Shown here piece by piece: positions 18,246-26,826 of a stretch of 40,571 bases of DNA. The notes under the pieces were generated by a model. The model searched no databases, was not told where the DNA came from, and worked only from the letters and a program-made list of their open reading frames with translations. Numbering within the stretch: position 1 is the first letter of the stretch; each line of letters starts with the position of its first letter. A program made the translations under genes and the position numbers. Source of the DNA: Clostridiales bacterium (GTDB taxonomy: Bacteria > Bacillota > Clostridia > Christensenellales > DTU072); the NCBI GenBank assembly GCA_012799455.1, contig JAAZLE010000013.1, forward strand, positions 1-40,571, given 5' to 3'.

Positions 18246-21212
18246 ATGAATTACATGGATAACGTTAAGTTTATTTTATCAAAAGGTCTTATTGGTGTCG
18301 TAAGAAGGGTACGTGGAAAAGTGTATAAAAAGATTGGCACTTTAAATGCTAAATTTGCGGTATCAGATGAACCAACATCGTTTGAAGAGAGACTATCTCT
18401 AAGTTATAAAACTATATCACCTGGACAAGTATGGTCGACAAAAAGATTTGAATGTGGCTGGGATAATTTTACAGGGGAAATCCCTGCTTGTGCCAAGGGA
18501 CAAAAAGTTCAGTTAGTACTGAATGTGGGTGGAGAAGGTCTGATAGTTGATGAAAAAGGAATTCCGGTTGATGCAACATCTGGTATATTTTCCTTTATTG
18601 ATTTTATGCAACCAATAAGAGGCAATAAAACGGTAGGTTTTCTAGAAGTAGCAGAAGGAAAAGAAAAAGTTGATATCTGGATGGAGGTAGGAAACAATAG
18701 AACTCCTGGTAAAACCCCAGTGAAGCAAACGTATAGGAAGGCTGAAATAGTAGTAGTAAACGAAGAAATTAAGGCATTTTACTACGATGTTTTAGCTCTT
18801 GTACAACAAAGATACGTTACTGAAAGAAGAAGTGAAAAAAGAGCTAGTATTACCCGCACTCTAAAACTTGCAGAAAAAACTGCAGGAAATTATTCTTCTG
18901 AGAATGTAAAAAAAGCTAGAGAAATAATCGCACAAGAGATGGCGCAGGGCGAACCTAGTGAATATACAATATATGCAACTGGGCATGCGCACTTAGATTT
19001 AGCATGGCTTTGGCCAATAAGAGAAACTAAGAGAAAGGCAATTAGAACATTTACAAACCAGCTAAATAATATAGAAAAAAATGATGGTTATATCTTCGGT
19101 GTAAGCCAACCACAACAACTAGATTGGATGAAGGAAATGGAGCCGGAGTTATTTGAGCGCATACAAAAGGCTATAGCAGATGGAACAATTGAAGCTCAGG
19201 GGTCAATGTGGGTAGAATGTGATACTAACGTTCCTTCAGGCGAGTCGCTGATTAGGCAAAACATGTATGGCAAAAAATATTGGAAAGATAATTTTGATAA
19301 AACAATAAATGTTTGTCATTTACCAGATGTGTTTGGCTTTAGTGGGAACTTACCACAGATTTTAAAGAAGAGCGATGTGGACTATTTTGAAACAATCAAA
19401 CTGTCATGGAACGAGCATAACAAGTTCCCAAGTAGAACTTTTATTTGGGAAGGTATAGATGGCAGTGATGTCATAGTTCATATGCCTCCCGATGAAACAT
19501 ACAATAGTGATGGCACTCCTATATCATGGGTGGAGTCTATAAAGAACTATCCCGAAAGAGATAAGATTAAGGATTTTGCGATGCTATATGGTGTAGGTGA
19601 TGGGGGCGGAGGTCCAAGAGAAGGGCATATTGAAATGATAAAAAGAGGGAGTAAAATGACAGGGCTTCCTAAAGTCAAAATGACTACCCAAAAAGAGATG
19701 TTTGAAGTCTTAGCTGAACAAAAAGATAAGATGGAAGTATATAAGGGTGAGTTGTATTTAGAAAAGCATCAAGGTACATATACTACTCAAAGCGATAACA
19801 AGCTATATAACAGAAAATTAGAGTTTGCGCTCCATAATGCAGAGTTTTTGGCAACCTTAGCTCAAGAAAATGGACTTTATGAGTATCCATATGAAAAGCT
19901 AGAAAAGATATGGAAAGAAGTGCTTTTATATCAGTTCCACGATATTATCCCTGGTTCATCTATTAAGAGAGTGTATGATGAAAGCGTGCAAAGATACAAA
20001 GAAATGTTAGCAGAAGTAGAAGAGCTAAATAGTGAGCTCATAGCTAAATTGTCCAAAAAGGAAAAGCAAATCACGGGTATAAACTTAACCCCATATAGGA
20101 ACAACGATGTGGTGTTTGTAAACGACAAGTGGTACAAAGCTTCCATTGCACCATATTCAGCAGCGCCTCTCGAGCCGGTAGAAAAAGATCCAGCATTACA
20201 GGCAACTGAAGACACCATTGAAAACGAGAACTTAATAGTTAAGTTTGCAAAAAATGGAAACATAATAAGCATTTATGATAAAAATCTAAAAAAAGATTTT
20301 GGCGACAAACATTGGATGAACAAGCTAAATGTGTATAGAGATAAGCCACTTCATTACAATGCGTGGGATATCGATATTAACTATACAAAGCAAGTACCAG
20401 ATGAGTTTAAACTGGTATCAAGCAACGTAAAAGTTTATTCTGCAGCAGTAGTTAGAGAAAATAATTATAAGTATGGAAAATCAACTATAAGCCAACGAGT
20501 TGCGCTATACGCAGGTGGTCAGATAGTAGATTTCATAACTGAAATTGACTGGCAAGAAACTCATAAGATGTTAAGAGCTGAATTTAGACCAAGAGTTTTT
20601 GATGATGAAGTAACCTGCGATATTCAAATGGGCAGTATAAAGAGATCAACTAAAAATGATACTAAGGTAGAGAAGGCTCAATTTGAAATAAGTGCTCATA
20701 AATGGATTGATGTATCAGATAAAGAAAGGGGAGTTGGTTTATCCGTAATTACCGCTAGTAAGTATGGCTGGAGAGTTAAAGAGGGACTTATATCTCTAAA
20801 CTTATTAAGAAGTCCAATGTGGCCAGCTCCGCATGCTGATAAAGGAACCCACGTAATTAGATATGCACTCTATCCACACGCTGGAGATTATAACGAAGCA
20901 AATACACAAAAAATAGCATATCTATACAATAACAGGCCGTTAATTTCTATGGATGCAGTAGAAATAGCGCCATATGTTTTAACAGGTAATCCTCATGTGG
21001 TTGTAGAAACTGTTAAAAGGGCAGAAAATGGAGAGGGCACCATTATTAGGTTGTATGAAGATGCGGGTAAAGAGGCAACTATTAACTTAACGTTACAAAG
21101 GCCAGGCGAAACCTTTGAAACAAACTTAGTTGAAAGGGTGCTTGGACCTATCGATATTACTGCATTAAAATTCACTCCATATGAGATTAAGACGATTTTG
21201 GTAAAGGATTAA
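18246..21212 (+). CDS. Alpha-mannosidase, glycoside hydrolase family 38
   Basis: 988 aa. It should remove terminal alpha-mannose from N-glycan-type or other mannosides by a retaining, zinc-dependent mechanism. Metal ligands fit H247 and the HLD of GHAHLDLAW (H249, D251). D326 in VECDTNVPSGES matches the catalytic nucleophile, and H565-D566 in YQFHDIIPGS supplies the third metal-binding segment. LPDVFGFSGNLPQIL is another GH38 hallmark. A beta-rich domain fills residues about 640-988, and residues 1-235 are the N-terminal beta region seen in bacterial GH38 enzymes. There is no signal peptide, so it is cytoplasmic and would act on imported oligosaccharides. GGAGG sits only four bases from this ATG; an in-frame ATG at 18255 is an alternative. 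It is a single gene between its own promoter and terminator. Confidence 0.92.
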   Translation: MNYMDNVKFILSKGLIGVVRRVRGKVYKKIGTLNAKFAVSDEPTSFEERLSLSYKTISPGQVWSTKRFECGWDNFTGEIPACAKGQKVQLVLNVGGEGLIVDEKGIPVDATSGIFSFIDFMQPIRGNKTVGFLEVAEGKEKVDIWMEVGNNRTPGKTPVKQTYRKAEIVVVNEEIKAFYYDVLALVQQRYVTERRSEKRASITRTLKLAEKTAGNYSSENVKKAREIIAQEMAQGEPSEYTIYATGHAHLDLAWLWPIRETKRKAIRTFTNQLNNIEKNDGYIFGVSQPQQLDWMKEMEPELFERIQKAIADGTIEAQGSMWVECDTNVPSGESLIRQNMYGKKYWKDNFDKTINVCHLPDVFGFSGNLPQILKKSDVDYFETIKLSWNEHNKFPSRTFIWEGIDGSDVIVHMPPDETYNSDGTPISWVESIKNYPERDKIKDFAMLYGVGDGGGGPREGHIEMIKRGSKMTGLPKVKMTTQKEMFEVLAEQKDKMEVYKGELYLEKHQGTYTTQSDNKLYNRKLEFALHNAEFLATLAQENGLYEYPYEKLEKIWKEVLLYQFHDIIPGSSIKRVYDESVQRYKEMLAEVEELNSELIAKLSKKEKQITGINLTPYRNNDVVFVNDKWYKASIAPYSAAPLEPVEKDPALQATEDTIENENLIVKFAKNGNIISIYDKNLKKDFGDKHWMNKLNVYRDKPLHYNAWDIDINYTKQVPDEFKLVSSNVKVYSAAVVRENNYKYGKSTISQRVALYAGGQIVDFITEIDWQETHKMLRAEFRPRVFDDEVTCDIQMGSIKRSTKNDTKVEKAQFEISAHKWIDVSDKERGVGLSVITASKYGWRVKEGLISLNLLRSPMWPAPHADKGTHVIRYALYPHAGDYNEANTQKIAYLYNNRPLISMDAVEIAPYVLTGNPHVVVETVKRAENGEGTIIRLYEDAGKEATINLTLQRPGETFETNLVERVLGPIDITALKFTPYEIKTILVKD

Positions 21213-21236
21213 AGCAATTCTTTTATTTAACGATAG

Positions 21237-21264
21237 AAAGCTCCACGTAAAAATGGAGCTTTTT
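21237..21264 (+). terminator. Terminator of the alpha-mannosidase gene
   Basis: AAAGCTCCA and TGGAGCTTT pair around an 8-base loop and lead into TTTTT. The element sits 24 bases past the stop codon. Confidence 0.85.
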
Positions 21265-21272
21265 AGTTGCAA

Positions 21273-21301
21273 TAAAAAGAGGTTGTTTTTAGGCAACCTC
21301 T
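21273..21301 (-). terminator. Terminator of the minus-strand transketolase operon
   Basis: Read on the minus strand, AGAGGTTG pairs with CAACCTCT around CCTAAAAA and is followed by TTTT. Together with the plus-strand terminator at 21237 it separates two convergent units. Confidence 0.8.
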
Positions 21302-21327
21302 AATTACGTAATTTGATTAATGTGTTA

Positions 21328-22239
21328 CTAACCTACGAACTTGCTAGGTATTAACATGTTTTGTACTTTAGTCATTAAATCGTTGAATGTTACTGCATAA
21401 CTATCACCAGCACCAATAATGGTAACAAATCCTTTTTCGACAGTACTTACAAAAGTATATTTCCCTGATAGTAGCTGTAATGTAGCATTTGGATTAGGGA
21501 ATTCGAATAAAACGAATGGACTCTTTCTGGTGTAGATGCCTCTTCCACCTTTGGTGTTGCCATACTTAACTCTTAGATAGGCACCGATTTCTGGATATAT
21601 TTCCTTGCCGTCTTTATCAAATGTGGGACCAACATGGAATTGGTAAACCCTATCTGTTTGACGAGCTGTCCAATCAACAAGTGGTTTCCAGCCGAGCTTT
21701 GTAGCTACCGACATTGCTGTGGTAATTAGATATAAGCTCATTTTTACTTTTAGATATTGTTGGAAAGGCTTATCTTCTCCTGGTTGGAAATTGGGCATCA
21801 TCTTGGTTAGTGAAAGCAGTAGACCTATGAATGAAAGACATGCGGGTTTAAATAGGTTTTTCATGACAGGGGGAAGTATGCCTAGCATCTCTGTAGGATT
21901 ATTCCCTTTAAGTACGCCTAAGAATGATTTGATGGTTTTAAAATGGAATCTCATCACAGGAATATCTTCCCACCCTTCAGCTACTTCTGCATAAGCTTTT
22001 TGTACTACTTTAAACCTTTTGCCTTCATACAAAAGATCTGCTTTTTCTTGAGTGAGGAAAATAATATGGCAAGCCAATGGGTTTTCCTCGTCGTCAGCGG
22101 TAAATTCTACGATTGTGTTTACCTTCTCAAACTTTTTGACCATTTTAGGGTCTTCTTCAAGCGGTATCCTCATAACGGGGAATGCGGCTCTCATAAAAAG
22201 TTTAGCGGCTAAAACATCTTCTGCACTTGCTCTACTCAT
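21328..22239 (-). CDS. Unknown protein in the transketolase operon, faint SCP2-like features
   Basis: 303 aa; I do not recognise the family with confidence. No signal peptide is visible. One hydrophobic stretch (CLSFIGLLLSLTKMM, about residues 134-148) and a second (YLITTAMSVATKLG) are too weak to call membrane helices. The N-terminal half holds KADLLYEGKRFKVVQKAYAE. The end holds LQLLSGKYTF, GFVTIIGAGDSYAVTF and NDLMTKVQNML, an order that recalls SCP2 sterol-carrier-type folds. GGAGG lies six bases upstream of the start and overlaps the stop codon of the transketolase C-terminal subunit gene, so the two are translationally coupled. The operon position suggests a role linked to pentose-phosphate metabolism, but that is inference. 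Confidence 0.75.
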   Translation of the reverse strand: MSRASAEDVLAAKLFMRAAFPVMRIPLEEDPKMVKKFEKVNTIVEFTADDEENPLACHIIFLTQEKADLLYEGKRFKVVQKAYAEVAEGWEDIPVMRFHFKTIKSFLGVLKGNNPTEMLGILPPVMKNLFKPACLSFIGLLLSLTKMMPNFQPGEDKPFQQYLKVKMSLYLITTAMSVATKLGWKPLVDWTARQTDRVYQFHVGPTFDKDGKEIYPEIGAYLRVKYGNTKGGRGIYTRKSPFVLFEFPNPNATLQLLSGKYTFVSTVEKGFVTIIGAGDSYAVTFNDLMTKVQNMLIPSKFVG

Positions 22240-22249
22240 AGTTTACCTC

Positions 22250-23260
22250 CTAATCTTCGTCTGACCAGTCTTCGTCTTCCTCAATTTCTCTTCCCATTAG
22301 TTCTAAGACGGTTTCTTCGATACCAGTAGCATCTATTTTGTATTTTGCATATAGATCCTCTGGAGGTCCAATTTCACTGTATTCATCAGGGATACCGAGT
22401 TTAGTAAAGGCACAACCTTTACCGCTTTCAGCAATAACTGAAGCAACAGCATCTCCCAGTCCACCGATAGTGCTATGTTCTTCAACTGTTAAAATACGTC
22501 TTGTGTCTAAAACAGCTTTTTTAACGACTTCTTCATCGAGTGGTTTGATGGTGTGCATATTGATAACTCTTACGGAAATTCCATGTTCTGATTCTAGAAC
22601 CTTTGCAGCATCTAGGGCTTGAAGTGCACAAACACCACAAGCGATAACTGTTAAGTCACTTCCTTCTTTTAGTGTAATAGCTTTACCAATTTCAAATTCG
22701 AAATCTTCGCTGTCATGTAGCGGTGGTTCAAACCCTCTACCAACTCTCATATAGAATGGGCCAGGGATATCAACACATGCTCTTACTGCTTTTGCGGTTT
22801 CAAAACCATCTGCAGGGACAACAACTGTCATATTAGCCATTGAACGCATAATAGCTATATCTTCTGTAGCATGGTGTGTTGTTCCAGATGCTCCGAAACT
22901 TAATCCACCATGGGTAGCAATAATCTTAACTGGAAGATTTTGATATGCTATATCTGTTCTAACTTGCTCGCCACCACGTAAGCATGCAAATATTGCAAAA
23001 GTGGAAGCAAAGGGGATGAGGCCAGTTTTAGCTAAACCAGCAGCAACACCCATCATGTTTTGTTCTGCAATACCCACGTTAAATAGTCTTTCAGGGAAAG
23101 CTTCTCCGAAGTTTCCTATGTTTGTGGATTTTGCAAGGTCAGCAGTAACTCCGACTATCTTGTCGTTTGTTTCGCCAAGTTCTGCTAGTACTTTTCCATA
23201 AATTTCTCTAGATGTCATTTTTAACGCATCATAGACATTCCACGCAGTTCCTTCTGCCAT
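22250..23260 (-). CDS. Transketolase, C-terminal (pyrimidine-binding) subunit
   Basis: 336 aa. It is the second half of a split transketolase, which moves two-carbon ketol units between sugar phosphates in the pentose-phosphate pathway. NVGIAEQNMMGVAAGLA carries the Glu (E66) that activates the thiamine pyrimidine ring. FASTFAIFACLRGGEQVR, ATHGGLSFGASGTTHH and FYMRVGRG follow as in the family, and the last 100 residues form the transketolase C-terminal domain (LTVEEHSTIGGLG). The acidic tail EIEEDEDWSDED is unusual. GGAGGAGG lies nine bases upstream and overlaps the stop of the N-terminal subunit gene 16 bases away. It could be confused with the DXS family, but the two-gene arrangement argues for transketolase. 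Confidence 0.9.
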   Translation of the reverse strand: MAEGTAWNVYDALKMTSREIYGKVLAELGETNDKIVGVTADLAKSTNIGNFGEAFPERLFNVGIAEQNMMGVAAGLAKTGLIPFASTFAIFACLRGGEQVRTDIAYQNLPVKIIATHGGLSFGASGTTHHATEDIAIMRSMANMTVVVPADGFETAKAVRACVDIPGPFYMRVGRGFEPPLHDSEDFEFEIGKAITLKEGSDLTVIACGVCALQALDAAKVLESEHGISVRVINMHTIKPLDEEVVKKAVLDTRRILTVEEHSTIGGLGDAVASVIAESGKGCAFTKLGIPDEYSEIGPPEDLYAKYKIDATGIEETVLELMGREIEEDEDWSDED

Positions 23261-23276
23261 AACGCTTTACCTCCTC

Positions 23277-24110
23277 CTATAGTGATTTAATATCGGCGAT
23301 TGCTTCTTCTAGCATAACAGAGTCAATGGCTCCATAGTGCCATTCAACTTTGCTTTGGAATCTCTTTACGCCGTATCCCTTTTCAGTTTGAGCAATAATA
23401 CAGAATGGTTTGCCACTCTTGTTTGCCCAAGCCTTTGCTAGTGCTTTATCAACTTCTTCCATGTCATTACCATTACAAGTGATGACTTCCCAACCAAAAG
23501 CTTCGTATTTTTTGTCAATAGGGTCAATTCCCAAAACATCTTCTGTAGGTCCGTCAATCATTAGTTTATTACGGTCAACAATAGCTATTAAGTTTTCTAG
23601 TTTGTAGTGGGCTCCTGCCATCGCTCCTTCCCACACGCTTCCTTCGTTTTGTTCACCATCTCCCATTAGGACAACGACTTTAGCATCGTTATATCCTTGG
23701 TATCTTAAACCAAGTGCCATGCCTACACCCATTGGTAGTCCATGTCCCAGAGAACCAGTAGAGGCATCGCATCCTTTGATTTTGTTACTGTCTGGGTGGA
23801 TTCCGTAGCAAGATTCAAAATGATTAAAACTCTTTAGTGAGTCCATTGGAACAAATCCTGCCATTGCAAGTGTTGGTACATATGCTAGGGCGACATGTCC
23901 CTTACTTAATATGAATCTGTCACGATCCATTTTGTCTGGATCCGCTGGGTCTACGTTAAGGTATTTGAAATATAGTGCTGTTAGAGAATCTGCACAACTT
24001 AACGAGCCACCAACGTGACCACTTTTGGCGTAGTTTGTTGTTTTAACGATGTTAATACGCAACTCTTTTGCCTTTTCTTTCAGTTCGTCAACTGTTACCT
24101 TCTTTGGCAT
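23277..24110 (-). CDS. Transketolase, N-terminal (TPP-binding) subunit
   Basis: 277 aa from the chosen ATG (MPKKVTVDELKEKA). The diphosphate-binding motif runs from GDGEQNEG (GDG at 150-152) to N181 in VDRNKLMIDGP. SGHVGGSLSCADSLTALYF and SKGHVALAY are family hallmarks, and CDASTGSLGHGLPMGVG precedes the cofactor site. It pairs with the downstream gene to make one active enzyme; unsplit transketolase is about 620-670 aa, and 277 plus 336 fits. A longer frame opens at 24161, but that position coincides with the predicted transcription start. AAGGAGGG (24117-24124) lies six bases from this ATG, so the shorter form is preferred. Confidence 0.9.
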   Translation of the reverse strand: MPKKVTVDELKEKAKELRINIVKTTNYAKSGHVGGSLSCADSLTALYFKYLNVDPADPDKMDRDRFILSKGHVALAYVPTLAMAGFVPMDSLKSFNHFESCYGIHPDSNKIKGCDASTGSLGHGLPMGVGMALGLRYQGYNDAKVVVLMGDGEQNEGSVWEGAMAGAHYKLENLIAIVDRNKLMIDGPTEDVLGIDPIDKKYEAFGWEVITCNGNDMEEVDKALAKAWANKSGKPFCIIAQTEKGYGVKRFQSKVEWHYGAIDSVMLEEAIADIKSL

Positions 24111-24168
24111 TTTTAGCCCTCCTTCATACAAATATTTGCGATATGTAAAGTATGTTCGCATCTTTAAT

Positions 24169-24198
24169 ATTATAGTTTAATCAAAAGTTGATAGTCAA
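24169..24198 (-). promoter_or_regulatory. Promoter of the transketolase operon
   Basis: On the minus strand TTGACT (24193-24198) and TATAAT (24169-24174) are 18 bases apart. Transcription would start near 24162, leaving about 50 nt before the first ATG. Confidence 0.7.
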
Positions 24199-24256
24199 TA
24201 GTGAGTGAACATTTTTCAAATGGTAGTTGAAAACTAAAGTCAGTTGTCATAGTAAG

Positions 24257-24311
24257 TGCAACGGTAAGGTGTTCATATCTTAAATCTCTCATCTCAAATG
24301 CAACGGTAAGG
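24257..24311. repeat. Two copies of a 13-base direct repeat, period 42
   Basis: TGCAACGGTAAGG occurs at 24257-24269 and 24299-24311. The bases after each copy are partly similar (TTCATATCTTAAAT against CTCAGTTCTTGAAAT), which suggests an old, decayed tandem duplication of a 42-base unit. It lies in the gene-free stretch between the transketolase promoter and the ATPase gene. Confidence 0.6.
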
Positions 24312-24368
24312 CACTCAGTTCTTGAAATTAATTAAAAACATTCTTTCATTTCTCATTAATAAAACCTC

Positions 24369-24486
24369 AAAGTCGCTCATTTTTTTGTAATAATCCTGAA
24401 AAAGTCGCTCATTTTTTTGTAATAATCCTGAAAAAGTCGCTCATCTTTTTGTAATAATCTTGAAAAAGTCGCTCATTTTTTTGTAA
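24369..24486. repeat. Tandem array, 3.7 copies of a 32-base unit
   Basis: Units begin at 24369, 24401, 24433 and 24465, and each opens with AAAGTCGCTCAT followed by a T-run and GTAATAATC. Units 1 and 2 are identical; unit 3 differs by two C/T changes; unit 4 is cut off after GTAA. There are no spacers. Read on the minus strand, each unit contains ATGAGCGACTTTTTC, but 32 is not a multiple of three, so it is not a coding repeat. The array ends a few bases before the ATPase promoter. Confidence 0.9.
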
Positions 24487-24491
24487 ACTAC

Positions 24492-24520
24492 TTGATAATC
24501 CCTGCTTAGAATGCTAATAT
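24492..24520 (+). promoter_or_regulatory. Promoter of the DUF4143-type ATPase gene
   Basis: TTGATA at 24492-24497 and TAATAT at 24515-24520 are 17 bases apart, directly after the tandem repeats. Confidence 0.5.
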
Positions 24521-24550
24521 TTTAGTAAACTGGTTTGAGAGGTATGAATA

Positions 24551-25894
24551 GTGAATTATCTTAGACGAAAAATAGATAAATATCTAATTGATTGGAAAAA
24601 CAATGCTAATAAAAAACCATTAATTGTTAAGGGTGCACGACAAGTTGGAAAAACAGAATCCATAAAAAGATTTGCGCTTCAGCATTACGCAAATGTTATC
24701 TACATAAATTTTGTTGAAGAGCCAATTTATAAAAACATTCTTTCTGATGGTTATAAGGTAGATAGTATCATTAAAAACATTTCGCTAATAGATACAACCA
24801 AACAATTCATTCCTCAAAAAACACTAATATTTTTTGATGAATTACAAGATTTTTCCAATATGGCGACTGCTCTAAAATTTTTCAAGATAGATGGTCGGTT
24901 CGATGTGATTTGTAGTGGTTCTTTGCTTGGTTTGAACTATAAGCAGATAGAAAGTAATAGCGTAGGATATAAGGTTGATTATGAAATGACATCACTTGAT
25001 TTTGAAGAGTTTTTGTGGGCTAAGGGGTATCAAGATGATGTGGTTGATGATATGTTAAAACATATGAGTGGACTAAAACCATTTAGTGATGTTGACATGG
25101 TTGTTTTTAACAATTTGTTTTTAGATTATTGTATTCTTGGAGGGATGCCTGCAGTTGTAAATTTGTATATTAAAAACCAGACATTTACGGACACTCTTGA
25201 ACTACAAAAGCAGCTTATTCAAGATTACAAAGAAGATATTCGTAAATACGTTGATGGCCTGGACCAAACTAGGATATTAAATGTGTTTAACCATATTGCT
25301 CCACAACTTGCCAAAGAAAACAAAAAATTCCAGATTACTAAAGTCGCAAAAGGAGCACGTTTTTCTAGTTATAGAGGCTGTATAGAGTGGCTAAAAGATT
25401 CAGGTATAGTAAACATATGTTATGGAATGAATTTTCCAGAACTTCCGCTGAAAGGGAACTACGATGAAAGTAAATACAAATTATATTTTTTTGATACTGG
25501 ACTACTAGTTGCACAACTAGATGATGAATCCCACCTTGACTTACGCGCAAATAAAAACCTCGGTGTGTACAAAGGCGCTTTATATGAAAATACTGTGGCA
25601 GAAGCGCTCGTAAAACAAGGATATTCCTTGTATTACTATAAGCGTGATGATTCTACTTTAGAGCAAGACTTTTTTGTTCGGGATATGGACAGTCTTATTC
25701 CTATCGAGGTAAAAGCTACCAGTGGTTCGTCAAAATCGCTAAACACTCTCATAACAAGCGACAGATATTCAGACATAAAGTATGGAATCAAATTTACTAA
25801 AGGGAATATAGGTTATAACGGAACGTTTTATACATTTCCATATTTTTGTGCATTTTTACTAAAAAGGTATCTGACAAAAAATGAAAATGCTTAG
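24551..25894 (+). CDS. AAA-type ATPase with DUF4143 domain
   Basis: 447 aa. The N-terminal AAA domain has Walker A GARQVGKT at 28-35, Walker B LIFFDELQ at 92-99 and the SGSLLGL segment that follows. The C-terminal DUF4143 part contains FFDTGLLVAQL and a nuclease-like pattern in which LEQDFF is followed by IPIEVKA (about residues 370-388), resembling a PD-(D/E)XK core. Such proteins are very common in gut bacteria as isolated cargo-like genes, and their cellular job is not established. The GTG start has GAGAGG eight bases upstream; an ATG at 24544 is out of frame. The gene stands alone, with repeats before it and a possible transposase scrap behind it, which suits a mobile origin. Confidence 0.9.
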   Translation: MNYLRRKIDKYLIDWKNNANKKPLIVKGARQVGKTESIKRFALQHYANVIYINFVEEPIYKNILSDGYKVDSIIKNISLIDTTKQFIPQKTLIFFDELQDFSNMATALKFFKIDGRFDVICSGSLLGLNYKQIESNSVGYKVDYEMTSLDFEEFLWAKGYQDDVVDDMLKHMSGLKPFSDVDMVVFNNLFLDYCILGGMPAVVNLYIKNQTFTDTLELQKQLIQDYKEDIRKYVDGLDQTRILNVFNHIAPQLAKENKKFQITKVAKGARFSSYRGCIEWLKDSGIVNICYGMNFPELPLKGNYDESKYKLYFFDTGLLVAQLDDESHLDLRANKNLGVYKGALYENTVAEALVKQGYSLYYYKRDDSTLEQDFFVRDMDSLIPIEVKATSGSSKSLNTLITSDRYSDIKYGIKFTKGNIGYNGTFYTFPYFCAFLLKRYLTKNENA

Positions 25895-26041
25895 AAATTA
25901 ATAAGCCAAAAGGTCAATGCATAAATGTGTATATGAATAAAGTAAAACATTTTAAGAATTGAAGTGTTTTTGTGTCAATTTACTTGTTACCCATAATTAA
26001 AAGATTGTGTTAGCAACAAAATTAGACAATAAGTTCGAAAA

Positions 26042-26257
26042 ATGTTACATATGACAACATTTTATCAACATAAAAGTGTACCAAGTAGAATGTTTTTACA
26101 ACTTGAGTTATATATCCCAGATGATGCTATTCGCTTTTCAGCTAAAAATTCAGGCGTGAAAAAGGTTGAGGCCACTTCAGCTTGTATGTGTATTCTGCAT
26201 ATAGACCGTACCAAAACTATGAAGTCATACTACATATTTTTAGAAAATAGAGAATGA
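26042..26257 (+). pseudogene. Possible remnant of a transposase N-terminus
   Basis: A 71-codon open frame in an otherwise gene-free stretch (25895-26321). Its start, FYQHKSVPSRMFLQLELYIP followed by DDAIRF, recalls the opening of IS1182-type transposases, where an I-P-x-D motif precedes an Arg. Nothing downstream in the reading frame fits the rest of such an enzyme, and no ribosome site is visible. It may equally be a chance frame. I find no terminal inverted repeats around it. Confidence 0.25.
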
Positions 26258-26321
26258 GTATAGACACTAATAGTGCATTTTATTGTTGCTTCAAAATGAA
26301 GTTTATAATTTGTTTTTATGT

Positions 26322-26351
26322 TTGACATTATCTTTATAGTGGTGATATCAT
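26322..26351 (+). promoter_or_regulatory. Promoter of the tRNA-Ala/tRNA-Ile pair
   Basis: TTGACA at 26322-26327 and TATCAT at 26346-26351 are 18 bases apart, 16 bases before the first tRNA. Confidence 0.6.
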
Positions 26352-26367
26352 ATTTAAGCATTTGCTA

Positions 26368-26443
26368 GGGGGTATAGCTCAGTTGGTAGAGCGCCTGCTT
26401 TGCAAGCAGGAAGTCATCGGTTCGAGTCCGTTTACCTCCACCA
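26368..26443 (+). tRNA. tRNA-Ala (anticodon TGC)
   Basis: A 76-nt cloverleaf with encoded CCA. The acceptor stem GGGGGTA/TACCTCC contains the G3-U70 wobble that defines alanine identity. The anticodon stem CCTGC/GCAGG closes the loop TTTGCAA with anticodon TGC at 26401-26403. The T-stem ATCGG/CCGTT has a U-U mismatch at the second pair, which is unusual. Confidence 0.95.
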
Positions 26444-26452
26444 GCAGTTGAT

Positions 26453-26529
<77 letters not shown>

Positions 26530-26538
26530 TCAAAGGAG

Positions 26539-26571
26539 AAGGCTGATACAATTTTGTATCGGTCTTTTTTT
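26539..26571 (+). terminator. Terminator of the tRNA pair
   Basis: A 13-base stem (AAGGCTGATACAA with TTGTATCGGTCTT, two wobbles) ends in a run of seven T, 9 bases after tRNA-Ile. Confidence 0.85.
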
Positions 26572-26780
26572 ATGTAACACGCAAATTAATGTGCTTTTGT
26601 ACATCTGAAATCGTTGTTGTAACACTTATATTATTTGAGAAATTTTTGACCTGAATGCCATATCGTTAGATTTACATTAGGAACTGCAAGTTGCACTTAG
26701 TTTGAGAATTATTCGAGCCGGGGCATCTTAACATGAAACCTAATTGTTTTTAATAAAAATTACTTGAATTATGTGATATG

Positions 26781-26809
26781 TTGACTTTTATAATACACTT
26801 GGATAAAAT
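26781..26809 (+). promoter_or_regulatory. Promoter of the LURP-one/YxjI-like gene
   Basis: TTGACT at 26781-26786 and TAAAAT at 26804-26809 are 17 bases apart. From 26572 to 26780 I see nothing else recognisable. Confidence 0.6.
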
Positions 26810-26826
26810 AATATCAAGGTGAAAAT

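Noticed and set aside
24111-24161. Longer start of the transketolase N-terminal subunit
   Set aside because: The upstream ATG coincides with the predicted transcription start and has no ribosome site; AAGGAGGG serves the ATG at 24110.
24369-24486. CRISPR-like array
   Set aside because: The 32-base units follow each other directly, without spacers, and no cas gene is near.
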